Assembly (NCBI GenBank): GCA_019925795.1
Contig: CM034315.1
Span: forward strand, 10,962,200 to 11,026,199
Direction: 5' to 3'
DNA length: 64,000 nt
Source of the DNA: Dendrobium chrysotoxum
Taxonomy: Eukaryota > Streptophyta > Magnoliopsida > Asparagales > Orchidaceae
Shown one piece after another: positions 22,601 to 31,510 of this stretch. Within the stretch, counting starts at the first letter, position 1; every line of letters starts with the position of its first letter. A program made the position numbers and the translations under genes. The notes under the pieces were generated by a model. That model was not told the DNA's origin. It searched no databases and was given only the letters and a program-made list of their open reading frames with translations.

Positions 22601-23723
22601 GCATTCACTGGTGGAAGGAAGAGGGGCAGGACAAGGTCAAATTGAACTTGGTTTGTTTTGGCATGGTCCAACAATAAATGAATACTACATGGAAATGTTA
22701 GAATGGGCTATATTCATAAGCGATCCAAATATTTAGGTAGTCTTAGATGGTTTGGTCACATAAAAGATCAGCCTTCCAATGATCCTATTAGGAGAGTAGA
22801 TATACTAGATCTGGCTTATATTAAAAAAGATATAGGTAGACTTAAAAAAAACTTAGTTAAAAAGTATTAAAAATGACCTTTTTTTATTAAATTTAAATGA
22901 GAATTTGACTCTTAATATGATGCAATATAGAAAAAGGATTCATGTAGCCAATCCCACGTAGTGAGATAAAGGCTTATTGTTGTTGTTGTTGCATTCCAAC
23001 TATGCATTAAACTGAAGATGTGCCTCAAATTTATCATGCATTTAAGGATATCACAAAGACTTGAATGAAAAGTTATGATTAGAACAGCTATATTATATAT
23101 AGCCCTTATTAAATCAGAAGGCAATCAAAAGAGACTAAATCAACAATAGAACCAAAATCTCTTACAAAAAAATTCAATTTCTCAATGGCAGCCTGTGCCT
23201 CCTCCGGTGAAGCCATGGTGACAAAGGCAAACCCCCTGTTCCTCCCATCCTGCAGCTTAATTATCTGCATAAACCAATCACAAGTAAGAAAAACAAGTAC
23301 CAACTTAAGAACATCAAAACAAAATAAGGGTTTCGTTTCGTTCACCTCCACATAATTGACAGTGCCATACTGACCAAAGAGATTCTCAAGATCGGAAGCC
23401 GAGTAGCTAAACGGCAAGTTCACAACGTATAGCTTTCTCCGATTCGCCTCCTCTTGCAAGATTGATTCCCCAGCTTCCCCGTCTTGCATCTCCTCCATCC
23501 CTTCCTTCTCCTCCACCTCGGTATCTTGCACCGCTGAGCATGGCCGGAGGGCAAAGAAGCGGTTCTGCGCTCGGTAAGATGGGAACGCAGAAGAAGAGCT
23601 CGTAAGAGAAGCAGAAGGACACGGAAGGGATACGAAGAATTTAACAGAGGATCCGGAATTCAATACGGGAAAGCATTTCCCCGCTGCCGCGACCGTCGCC
23701 GCCGATGCCGCCACCGTCGCCAT
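12837..23723 (-). CDS. Chloroplast-type two-RRM ribonucleoprotein (cpRNP-like), 4 exons
   Basis: Exons, in transcript order, are 23723-23346, 23264-23166, 14460-14167 and 12941-12837 (stop at 12837). Introns are 81, about 8705 and 1225 bp, all GT..AG and all phase 0. The joined frame gives 291 aa. Residues 1 to about 62 are Ala/Ser-rich with few acidic residues, like a plastid transit peptide; an acidic linker (68-92) follows, as in cpRNPs. RRM1 (about 97-170) has RNP2 LYVVNL (98-103) and RNP1 RGFAFVTM (136-143). RRM2 (about 194-270) has RNP2 IYVGNL (195-200) and RNP1 AGYGFVSF. The tail is short and polar. cpRNPs bind plastid mRNAs and affect stability, splicing or editing. ATG 23723 was chosen over an in-frame ATG at 23900 because it starts the transit-like peptide in a good context. 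The exons continue RRM sequence across every junction, which supports the model. The oversized intron 2 holds several transposons. I think the closest Arabidopsis relative is the At4g09040-type protein; that is from memory and unverified. Confidence 0.88.
13355..13905. mobile_element. MITE-like insertion in intron 3 of the cpRNP gene
   Basis: The left edge GGCCTGTTTGGTTGCGAGT and the right edge CTTCCAACCAAAACCC are loosely inverted, the 'TGTTTGGTTG' end common in plant MITEs. The target duplication is not clear. Overlapping frames at 13531-13869 on both strands lie within it and are not gene-like. Confidence 0.35.
14461..15199. other. Intron 2, proximal part
   Basis: Noncoding. A perfect 28-bp tandem duplication (GTTTGAATATCAGCATATTC...) lies at about 14977-15035. 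Confidence 0.5.
15200..15490 (-). pseudogene. Ty3/gypsy reverse-transcriptase fragment
   Basis: Read on the minus strand, broken frames recover the core of plant gypsy RT: a CIDFQDLNKSFPKGD-like stretch, then VDNMSKHGMLSF and GYNQMKIAL. These correspond to the CVDFRDLNKA..P / SFMDGFSGYNQI region upstream of the catalytic YVDD box. The frame shifts several times and the catalytic box is not seen, so this is a dead fragment inside the intron. Confidence 0.7.
15491..16985. mobile_element. LTR-like CT-rich and purine-rich block in intron 2
   Basis: The stretch 16020-16470 is strikingly C/T-rich (CCGACC, CCTCC, CTCTCC) and gives overlapping spurious frames on both strands. It is followed by an (AT)n tract at about 16578-16631 and a homopurine AAAGAGAAAG tract at about 16695-16865. 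Such CCGACC-rich leaders occur in LTRs of plant gypsy elements. A minus-strand reading of 15862-15925 (ATGGACAGTATGCTTCGCC then GTATGT) looks like a first exon with donor site, but nothing downstream matches it. Confidence 0.35.
16985..17300. repeat. Repeated CACGC-TTTTCTTA-GCGTG hairpins
   Basis: Versions of CACGCTTTTCTTAGCGTGG occur at about 17100, 17170 and 17279, with a decayed form at about 16990. Each can fold into a 5-bp stem with an 8-nt loop, and three are followed by GG(A/G)A and a CCGGTGCG.(A/T)GCCTAC-like stretch. The interval sits just right of the CT-rich and purine-rich block, so it may be part of the same element's leader. Confidence 0.55.
17301..17849. other. Intron 2, noncoding
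   Basis: The stretch opens with CTGCCGAAATTTCGG-type LTR-like sequence (17350-17370), then 'TTGAACT(C/T)AAATGAAC' recurs loosely from 17395 to 17640, suggesting another decayed repeat. No frame is present. Confidence 0.35.
17850..19310. repeat. Degenerate array with CTACGA..CATCGTAG mini-palindromes
   Basis: Related phrases recur throughout: 'CTACAAGTGATGA', 'CTTACGAA.GAC', 'ACCTACGAACCATCGTAGGA' (19171-19190), 'CTACGAGCCATCGTAG' (19210-19225), 'ACCTACGAGTTGTTGTAGCA'. They are embedded in AT-rich sequence with 'GATGAATGCAA' and 'GTGAATCC'. The period cannot be fixed by eye; copies appear to be tens of bases to ~100 bp apart. There is no coding potential. Confidence 0.45.
19311..20760. mobile_element. 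LTR-retrotransposon-like noncoding DNA
   Basis: GC-richer than its surroundings, with paired phrases such as GGTAGATAGGAGTCGAC, CCCGATAGAGTCGACGAGG, and two forms of 'GACCG..TTT.GCCG(C/T)CAAAT(G/C)G.AC' at about 20103 and 20174. It contains the hairpin at 20670-20691. No frame of gag or pol was recognised. Confidence 0.35.
20670..20691. repeat. Second copy of the TTAATTA-linked hairpin
   Basis: CTATAGGGGC and GCGCCTATAG pair with one mismatch around a TT loop; TAATTAA lies at 20663-20669, so on the minus strand the order is stem, then TTAATTA, as at 7440-7468. Confidence 0.65.
20761..21089. other. Intron 2, AT-rich noncoding
   Basis: I see nothing recognisable here. Confidence 0.3.
21090..22190 (-). 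mobile_element. RTE retrotransposon 5' part (endonuclease region), decayed
   Basis: Minus-strand frames at 21868-21590 and 21488-21285 match the endonuclease region of the RTE copy at 53.7 kb: 'MELINIMIHRKINILYIQKAKWV', a 'GFNLWYS' stretch and 'ILDFALSYNFIIANMLFKK'. The leader (21940-22190) matches the same element's 5' untranslated region (AACGCGTTGCTTCCAAGGAA, CCAGAACTTGGAACCCAGCA). The reverse-transcriptase half is absent, so the copy is broken. Confidence 0.85.
22690..22992 (+). mobile_element. RTE 3' tail fragment
   Basis: From about 22730 the sequence follows the 3' end of the RTE element (TAGTCTTAGATGGTTTGGTC, then CACATAAAAGATCAGCCTTC) and ends CCACGTAGTGAGATAAAGGC plus a (TTG)n tail at about 22977-22990. 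It lies within 200 bp of exon 2 of the cpRNP gene, inside intron 2. Confidence 0.85.
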
Positions 23724-23908
23724 CGTAGTCGAGTGAACGGCTTCCAAATACACCCCAGAGCAAAGGAAGCGGGTTTCTTGATCGGGACTGTTTGAAATTC
23801 CGAGAATGTCCAGAGTAGTTTTGGATAAGGTCAGGTCTAGCCAGCGCACACTGCGGTTTCTCGGCCGATCAATTGAGGTTAATAGGGACAAAATTGTCAA
23901 TTTATGTA

Positions 23909-24028
23909 GGCTTCGTTTGGGACGGTTTTTTAAATGCTTCTTAAAGCCGCTTTTTAGTATAAAATTTTTAATTTTTTAACTAAAAAGTTATTTTAAGAAG
24001 CAGGAAGAAAACAGTCCCAAACGAAGCC
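23909..24028. mobile_element. Tourist-like MITE in the cpRNP promoter
   Basis: The terminal inverted repeats are GGCTTCGTTTGGGAC (23909) and GTCCCAAACGAAGCC (ends 24028), with a 3-bp direct repeat GTA on each side (23906-23908, 24029-24031). The same family recurs at 43602-43702. It begins 185 bp upstream of the cpRNP start codon, so it may lie in the promoter or 5' leader. Confidence 0.8.
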
Positions 24029-25071
24029 GTAGTAGGCTAGTAGCTGCGTTTTGGGAAAGTGATTTCCCGGGACAGCTTTCTTACTTGTTTCTAAAGTAGC
24101 TTTATATACATGTTGATTTTTTTATATTACTATGCTACATAGGATGTAGCATACTACATATGGGATTCTACATGTTATTGGTGCATATAGTACCCTATAA
24201 ATTATTATCATGGTGCATATAGTACCCTATAAATTATTATCATATATGATGTTCAAAATATGTTAGTTTGATATAGCCAACACATTTTTTTATATTCTTC
24301 ATTATGAGTACATCTATACATATATCTATACATATAATGAGTGATTATATATTCACATAGCACTCATAGCTGTGTGATGCAAAAAATGCATGTATGTTTT
24401 ACATGTGAACAACTTGTGGTATTATACGTTCTTCTATTCATTTGATTTATAACATTACATACTATGAATATGTTGAATGTTTCTACATATTACATGTTGT
24501 CCATTATTAATTATAATAACTATGCTATTACTATTTACATTTATCAGTTCATATTATTTGTCATGTTAGAAAGTGTCATCTAATTTATGTAAGTTGTATG
24601 AATGTCAACAATATTACATAGAGATGTGCATGAACGCATATAAGAAAAGATTGGTTAGTCCTCATGTTAGTTAGGTCATTATTTTCCTGCTCAGGAGTTT
24701 GAATCGATAGGATTTTTTTTAAATACTGAGGGCCTGATGATGATCCAAATATAGTATTGGTTTAAATTTTATTTTAATCGATAAGCACAAAGTGATGACT
24801 TTAGAACATTTTTGCTATCTGAGATAGATATTTCTCTAAAATATCATAAAAGATTTATGAAACTTTGATTACCAACTATAAAGTCATTTAACTAGAAAGA
24901 TTTATTGACCACGTGAATATTAAATCATTGAGTAATTCTTTGATGCACTACTACTTCCTAATACTTGACATTTGTATTATTCAATACTTATGTGTTATAT
25001 TATGTATTACGTCGCACAACATATAAAAAATATTCTTATACAATAAACTATATTTTATAGTATGCAGGGGT
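24029..25071. other. Intergenic DNA with a 32-bp tandem duplication
   Basis: A 32-bp unit starting GGTGCATATAGTACCC is duplicated perfectly at 24180-24211 and 24212-24243. A half-related 'TTTGGGAAAGTGATTTCCCGGGACAGC' stretch near 24050 resembles the adjacent MITE. Otherwise there is no gene or repeat end. Confidence 0.5.
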
Positions 25072-27253
25072 GAAATTAGCTTCCTTGTTCAAGGTGGGAA
25101 AATTTTTAACTAAATTAATAATAATAATAATAATAATCAAATTAAAAAAAAAACGCTAGTAACATAATACCATCAAATTTATAAGAGCAAAATTTTATCG
25201 TTTATCTTCTAGTATAATATTGATGTCAGTAATATAAGTTGGAGTGTAGTCTCATATACTTGTGTAAACATGCTAGCTAGCTACATTAAACTGTAAGAAT
25301 TAACTAGAGCTGCTGCTGCATCTGTCCATTATGTACATCCTGATCAGTATGGTCCATCTATCCACTAATAAAATTCTTGTTCCTAGCCAATAACACAAAC
25401 TCAACATAAATATATATGCAATTATATTATTATTTTAATCAAAATATCCTAAGTCACTAAAACCTTTTTAAATCCTTTTTTCCCTATTCAATTCGGCTAA
25501 CAAAGAGTTTATTTAGGGAAAATAAGAGAGAAAGAGAGGAGAGAAAAAAGAGAAGCTTGAGTTTGGAGGCCGTAGAGCGATTTTTGTCCGTCGACCCTGT
25601 TGAAAAATTTATTCGTCTCTCTGTAAGAAATCATTACCCTATTTTTTATTTCAATAATTTTGTATTTTTGATATTTTTTTTGTTCAAATTTGTATTTTCA
25701 TTATTAAAAAATGAGAATAATTTTATATTTATAAAATTTTTATCGCATAATATTTGGTATATGATAGATCTCATCAATATAAGCATTTTAACTAAAACGT
25801 ATTGAATTTTCACCAGTTAAATTAAAAGTTATGATTTTTGAAGTAAATGTATAGTAGACAAATTTGATAGATTTTTTTTTTGTATTTTATAATTATTGCA
25901 TTGCATATATGATATTGACTTATATTACACATAGAATACATAATATTTGCATATAAGCAAGGAAAAGCAGTTGTTAACATTATAATGAATATGGGTTGGC
26001 TCTTAAAATATAATACCCTACGTAGGAGGGTAGGTCGACGGGCTTTTTTGTTAAATAAAAATATTGGTGGTGTAATCCTAGTTATAGCCTATAACTATCT
26101 GACTGAATTGCGTCAACAGGTATAGGGTAACAACTCTTAAATGATTATTGAAAGTGACCTATGAAAATAAATGATTAATAGAAATAAATGAAAGATAAGA
26201 TAATATTGATAAATGGATAGCTATGACAAATAATAGATGTACGGAAGAAAACATTACATTAAAGCTGAATTATCTTATCTTGCTTTTTATAATTATATTC
26301 ATGATTGCATTTACATGATAATATATTGTATTGATTGATATATATAATTGAGATCATACTTATACAATATAACATAACATACTGACATGACTCATTGGGT
26401 GATAGTTCTCTTTATCGATGTCTTATAGCTTGATAGATTTCTTTTGACTTCACTGATCATATTGATTCAATTATTATATTTTGAGATTTTCTTTTGCTCA
26501 TATTAACTAATAGTTGATATTGACTAGAACTGAGCATACATATTGATTCTTTTACCTTGCATTTAAAATAGTAATAAAATTTTATTTTTCTGTTGGGCAT
26601 TTTAGCTTATTATATTAATTTTTATGATTTCAGGTTAAGAAAGGGGTCAGAATCAATTGGAGTGAAGTTGATAGAGATCCTCAGATTTTCTTTTAATTTT
26701 GTTTATATTTTTTTCTTATTCTTTTGTAGGCAGAAGTTTATGATAGAGTAGTAATTATAGTGATCTCCTAGCTATTGTATATTGATTTTGAGAGAATGAA
26801 TATAGCGTAATATTTTGAGATATATAATTATTAGTTACTTTATTAGTTATTATTTATATTGATGATTTATAGAAACTCTGGTATATTTTTAAAATGATAA
26901 ATATATAATTCTTCTAAATTTGATTCTGGAGTGTTACACTAAGTTTGTAATATATACTACATGAAGTTTCACAAGCACATTTCAAATATTTTAGGTGTGT
27001 CAAAATTGCAAATGATATTATGTATTTATAAAAAATTAATAATATTAAACTATATGTTTTAATAACTTGCTAAATCAAATTGTCCTTTTAATTTAAAATA
27101 AAAAATATCAAAGAGAAAAAATATTTTTATTGGGCAAAAACTTTTATTTAAGATAAACAATTTTATTAAAATAAATATTTTAGTATAAAAAAATTAAGGG
27201 AGGGCAATTGCCCACCCTCACTTACACATGGTTTCACTCATGAGCATGCATAT
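25072..27253. mobile_element. DNA element interrupted by an LTR-like insertion
   Basis: The left edge GGGGTGAAATTAGC..CAAGGTGGGAAAA (25075) and the right edge GGGCAATTGCCCACCCTC..GGTTTCACTC (27201-27241) are loosely inverted, like the GGGTGGGCA-ended element at 10442-10658. Inside, about 25450-26939 resembles an LTR: a transcription-start-like GAGAGGAGAGAAAAAAGAG region, then the TTTTAGCTTATTATAT...TTTCAGGTTA...CCTCAG module also found near 3.2 kb, ending GATTCTGGAGTGTTACA. The limits of the inner element are not certain. Confidence 0.4.
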
Positions 27254-27290
27254 AATCTACTCTACTAATTTCATGTTATCCATATAGTCA

Positions 27291-28336
27291 TAGGGGTGTC
27301 AATTTCGGGTCACGGGTCGGGCTCGGGTCGAACCCGAAACTGACCCGGCACTATTCGGGCTCGGGTCAATCCGACCCGTTTTTGCAAACGGGTCGATTTT
27401 TTAGACCCGAACCCCAACTCGCTTCGGGTTCGGGTCAACCCGACCCAACCCGTAAATGGGTTCGGCACCTTTATCGCTGTTTGACTTCGCTCCTTGACGA
27501 CGTTCTCTTATCGCTGTCAACCCAACCCACCCTCACTTACACATGGTTTCACTCATGAGCATGCATATAACTATCTGACTGAATTACGTCCGATCAGAAG
27601 TTACAACATTTTAATGGGAAGCACCAAAGCAACGACATGAGTTCGCTCGCAGCCTCGCCGGCGGCCCGGCTACTTCATTGCAGTTTGACTTCACTCCTTG
27701 GACGACATTCTCTTCATGTTGTATCGGAAGTTACGACATTTTGATCAGAAGCAACGACGGAAGCTCACTCGCTGTGAAGTTAACTTTCTCCCTTTCGCGC
27801 GCTTCCATGGCCAAATCTCGTAAATACGCCGAATGGAAGGATTTGGTAAATCCAGGATTTACCACGAAAAGAGGTATTTTTCCGTCAACTGCAGCTTCCA
27901 TTTACTGTGAGAAGCTTCTTTACTCCTTCGACGATATTTTTCCTGTTGGATTGGAAATCACGAAGGGAGCTCCCCGCGAAGGTAAAGATCATTCCTCCTT
28001 TTCGTGCGCTTCTATGATTACATCCCATAAATCCGTCACACTACTGGGTTGACTAAATCCGGGATGTAAGGGAAAAACGGAGAAGGAACGGGATTTAATT
28101 TTCTGTAGGGTTTATAGTTCGACTTCGCTCCTTCGGCGACGGGAGCTCGTTCGCTGAGTCGCTGTAAAGGTAACTTTTTCCGGGTCATTTCGGGTCATTT
28201 TCGGGTTTCCGGGTCAACCCGAACCCGACCCTGTTTTGCAAACTGGTCGATTTTTTTGACCCGAACCAGACCCGCTTCGGGTTCGAGTCAACCCAAACCT
28301 AAAATTTTCGGGTTGGGTCCAATATTGACTCCCGTA
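27291..28336. mobile_element. Non-autonomous hAT-like element saturated with GGGTC motifs
   Basis: It starts TAGGGGTGTCAATTTCGGGT and ends GGGTCCAATATTGACTCCCG, giving inverted ends of about 20 bp. Flanks CATATAGTCA and CATATAGACA suggest an 8-10-bp target duplication. The subterminal 200 bp on each side consist of GGGTCGGGT / AACCCGACCC variants. The centre carries two to three decayed copies of 'GACTTCGCTCCTTGACGACG..', 'AAGTTACGACATTTTGATC' and 'TCGCTGTGAAGTTAACTTT', which create the 124-codon frame at 27678-28052; I do not consider that a gene. Confidence 0.7.
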
Positions 28337-28433
28337 CATATAGACATATTAATGCATATGCATTATTTACAAGTATCTTCTAAATATTATTAATTTAATA
28401 TATTTATGTTAGCATAAAATTACTTCTAACATA

Positions 28434-28954
28434 TGATGTAGACAAAAGGGGGGTTAAAACAAAATGATAATTTCTTTGGATTCTTTGGCTCTTAGGCTGC
28501 TGATGGGTCTCGGTTTGGGCCTGGCTGTTGGGTCCCTGTGGCTGTTCGGTTCCTCCACTTAACTCCTTTTCACGTGGTTGGGCCCTTCCCCCTTGGCTGC
28601 CTGTTCCGGTTCCCTGTGGTGCCCATTCCTGTCTACTTCGTCTCGGCTTCTTACCTCTTTCTTCTCTCCGCAAGTTCGATGCCACTTGTATCTTTTTTCT
28701 TGATAAATGAAAGCAATTTTAGGTGTTTTTATTATATAAGTTTGTAAGTGTCATTTCAAGTTATCAAAGTAATGTTTTGTTTTACAAAATTTATGTTATA
28801 TATTTCTATTTAAAGTTGTACGTTATGAGATAAAAGAAATATTTAGTATATATTATAGTCTCCAATTTGTTGTGGAGACTTAGTTAGTATTTACTTTGTT
28901 TCTTCTTGTGACCGGAGGTTCTCCTACTTGTTTTAGGAACTCTTGGTTGCATTA
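28434..28954 (+). repeat. 5' LTR of the TRIM-like element
   Basis: Shares the G/T-rich first half and the CTTCTTACCTCTTTCTTCTC...ATAAATGAAAGCAATTTTAG second half with the 3' LTR. It has an internal deletion relative to that LTR. Confidence 0.88.
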
Positions 28955-28958
28955 AATT

Positions 28959-28970
28959 TGGTATCAGAGC
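28959..28970 (+). promoter_or_regulatory. Primer-binding site
   Basis: TGGTATCAGAGC, complementary to the 3' end of plant initiator tRNA-Met, lies four bases after the 5' LTR end. Confidence 0.93.
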
Positions 28971-29109
28971 AAGTTAGTATATCCTAGGTTTGTTATGTGA
29001 GTCATGTGAGTCTTTGTTAAATAAGGACAATATGCAGACAGTATGCGCACCTAGGAAGTTTTTGAATCGATTTCATCAGGAGATGAAAATTTTCAACCAG
29101 GGGAGAATC

Positions 29110-29921
29110 TGATGCACGCAAAGGGGGGGGGGGGGTCAAAAAAAATTCAGCTTCTTTGGTGCCTTGGCTCTTGGGCTGCTGGTGGGTCTCGATTTGTGCC
29201 TGACTGTTCGGGTCCCTGTGGCTGTTCGATTCCTCCGCCTGGCTCCTGTCCCGTGGTTGGTTCCTTCCCCCTTTGGCTGCTTGTTTCGGTTCCCTGTGGT
29301 GCCTGTTCTTATCTTCTATGGCTGCCTTTCTGGTTCCCTGTGTGGCTCTTCGGTTGCTGCTTCTGGACCGCCTGCTGGCCTTCCATTTCCTCTGTTCTGA
29401 TTGGCTCGGTTGGAGGTTGTTTGGGCTGTTTGGCTGCTACTTTTCTCCTATATATATGTGATGTTTTGTGAAGAAAAAGGAGGGTATTATGGAGAGATTT
29501 TTGGAGCCAAAAAATATGAGGGTTTTTCTTCTTTGGAAAAGCTTGCGAGCTTGTTCCGTTCTTCTTCTTCCTTCTTGAGAAAGCTTGCGATCTTGTCCTC
29601 TCCTTCGTCTCAGCTTCTTACCTCTTTCTTCTCTCCGCAAGTTCAACGTCACTTGTATCTTTCTTCTCGATAAATGAAAGCAATTTTAGGTATTTTTATT
29701 ATATAAGTTTGTAAGTGTCATTTCAAGTTATCAAAGTAATATTTTATTTTACAAAAGTTATGTTATGTCTTTCTATTTAAAGTTGTACGCTATGAGATAA
29801 AAGAAATATTTAGTATATGTTGTAGTCTCCAATTTGTTGTGGAGACTTAGTTAGTATTTACTTTGTTTCTTCTTGTGACCGGGGGTTCTCCTACTTGTTT
29901 TGGGAACTCTTGGTTGCATCA
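29110..29921 (+). repeat. 3' LTR of the TRIM-like element
   Basis: Begins TGATGCACGCAAAGG and ends GGTTGCATCA. It contains a TATA-like CTATATATATG at about 29447 and a poly(A)-like AATGAAAGCAA region near 29670. Confidence 0.9.
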
Positions 29922-29926
29922 ACATA

Positions 29927-30299
29927 TAAATGACTGAATTCAATGACAAATTATATTCTAAGTTGACACATCATAAAGCTATTATCATTCATAACAAATG
30001 TGTTAATGCGCATATTTCCATTAAAATTTGGACTGTAGATACTTATAATCAATTATATCATATATAACTTTCTAATATGACTAATGTTACACATGATTGA
30101 AATCATGATCTAACTATGGTGTTCAATATGCTTTTGATTCTATAATTATAATCTAATCTAATGTTTCAACATAACCTTCTACACATTAACTTTAAATTGA
30201 ACTTCAAGCCCTTATTCCATAACTATACATACATCCAACTAATTATGAATAATCTTTCTTACTCCACAACATCAAGTTGGCATAATTAGCAATCATGTA
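29927..30299. other. AT-rich noncoding DNA
   Basis: I see nothing recognisable here. Confidence 0.3.
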
Positions 30300-31510
30300 G
30301 CCATTCTGTTATACCAAAAGTTGACACATAATGAAGAATAGGAAGGTCATAGAGGTCATAATGGATAATCGAAATGATCCTCTATAAACAAGTGAAGAGG
30401 ACAAATGAAGTTGTATTGGAAGGCCACTTAGAGTAATAATCAAAGATAAAGGCATCATAATATGAGAAAAATAATCAAAGTGGCATATGAAGGTCATGAG
30501 GATCAGTAGGATAGTTAGGTAGATCTTCCTATTTAAAGTGAAGAAAACATATAAAAGGAATTAGGAAGGTGATGAAGGCCAAGTATGATCCTCCTCTAGT
30601 AGGTGAAAGAGAAATGATCTAAAGGTTGTGAATGAGAAGGCATAAGAAGGTTACAGAGGTTATTAAGTATGATCAGCTACTTCTTCACCTAGATGTGATG
30701 GCGGAATGCCTTAAAAGTGGTTGATCAAAAGTTGCATTAAGGTTATAGAGATGAATGAGGGACACTAATTTTTCTCCTTATAGAGTTGGATATGGCATGA
30801 CCTAAAGCCTAAAGGTGATGGAAGAGTCAACATAAGAATGACACAGAGATAACATAGTCCAATTAGGATTGACTTCCTTATGGAGTTGGGGCGATATGAC
30901 TTGAAGAAATGCACAAGACAATATGGAAAGGTAAAGAAAATCATTGAGGATGATTGATAAGGTCCTCTTCTTAGAGGTGAAGAGGACATAACCTTTTAAC
31001 TAATATATTAAGATATGTTGAAATGTTAGGATGAATATTAAAAGCTATCAAGATGGTTCTCTCTTTGAAAGTAAAAACAACAAGACCTAAGGGTGATGAA
31101 TAAGTAGATGTTTAATGGTTATACAAGTGACTGAAGATAATCGAGATACTCCTCCTTTAGAAGATGGAATGTTTGACATAAATGTGATACAAGCTTATGA
31201 AGTTCATGAAGGTATGTCCACCTCCTTGGGGTGAAGATAACATGACATGAAGAAAACATAAAAAAAATAGAAATGACACTAAGAATGACTATGATGATCC
31301 TTCTACTGGAAGTGAAGATGATAAAACCTAGATGTGACATGTAAGGTGATGTAGGAGGCTATAATGGCTAGTGAAGACAATTAGAGTAGCCTGCCCTCTA
31401 AAGGTAAATCCAATGTGATTTTGAGGTGGTAGATAAGGTGACACAAGAAGGCCATAGAGATGGCTGAAAGTAGATGGTTTGGTCCTTCCTTTAGATGTGG
31501 AAGAAGTTTA
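30300..31510. repeat. Degenerate tandem array, ~90-bp unit, ~12-13 copies
   Basis: The unit approximates 'GATGATCCTCCT.TTAGAGGTGAAGA', then 'GACATGACCTAAAGGTGATG', then 'AGGTCATAGAGGT'. The GATCCTCC-like phrase falls near 30370, 30582, 30666, 30760, 30866, 30953, 31050, 31145, 31213, 31300, 31388 and 31482, at spacings of 70-100 bp. Copies differ at many positions and no frame stays open for long, so the array is old and noncoding. Confidence 0.75.

Larger units (their letters stand above)
28434..29921 (+). mobile_element. Complete short noncoding LTR retrotransposon (TRIM-like)
   Basis: The element is flanked by a perfect 5-bp target duplication ACATA (28429-28433, 29922-29926). The LTRs start TGATG and end TTGCATCA (5' LTR: TTGCATTA). 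The 5' LTR is 28434-28954 (521 bp) and the 3' LTR 29110-29921 (812 bp); the 5' copy lacks about 290 bp that corresponds to roughly 29310-29607. The internal region is only about 155 bp, with a tRNA-Met primer-binding site after the 5' LTR and a purine tract (AGGGGAGAA) before the 3' LTR. No gag or pol is present, so it must have been moved by another element. The frames inside (28404-29673) are LTR sequence, not genes. Confidence 0.92.

Noticed and set aside
27678..28052. 124-codon frame as a gene
   Set aside because: It lies inside the GGGTC hAT-like element and is formed by its internal decayed repeats; no known domain is seen.
28404..29673. Several frames around 28.4-29.7 kb, including a 119-codon one
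   Set aside because: They lie entirely in the LTRs of the TRIM-like element and begin next to a G homopolymer.
30300..31510. CRISPR-like or regularly spaced repeat array
   Set aside because: The repeats are tandem, degenerate and without unique spacers, and the window is a plant nuclear genome.
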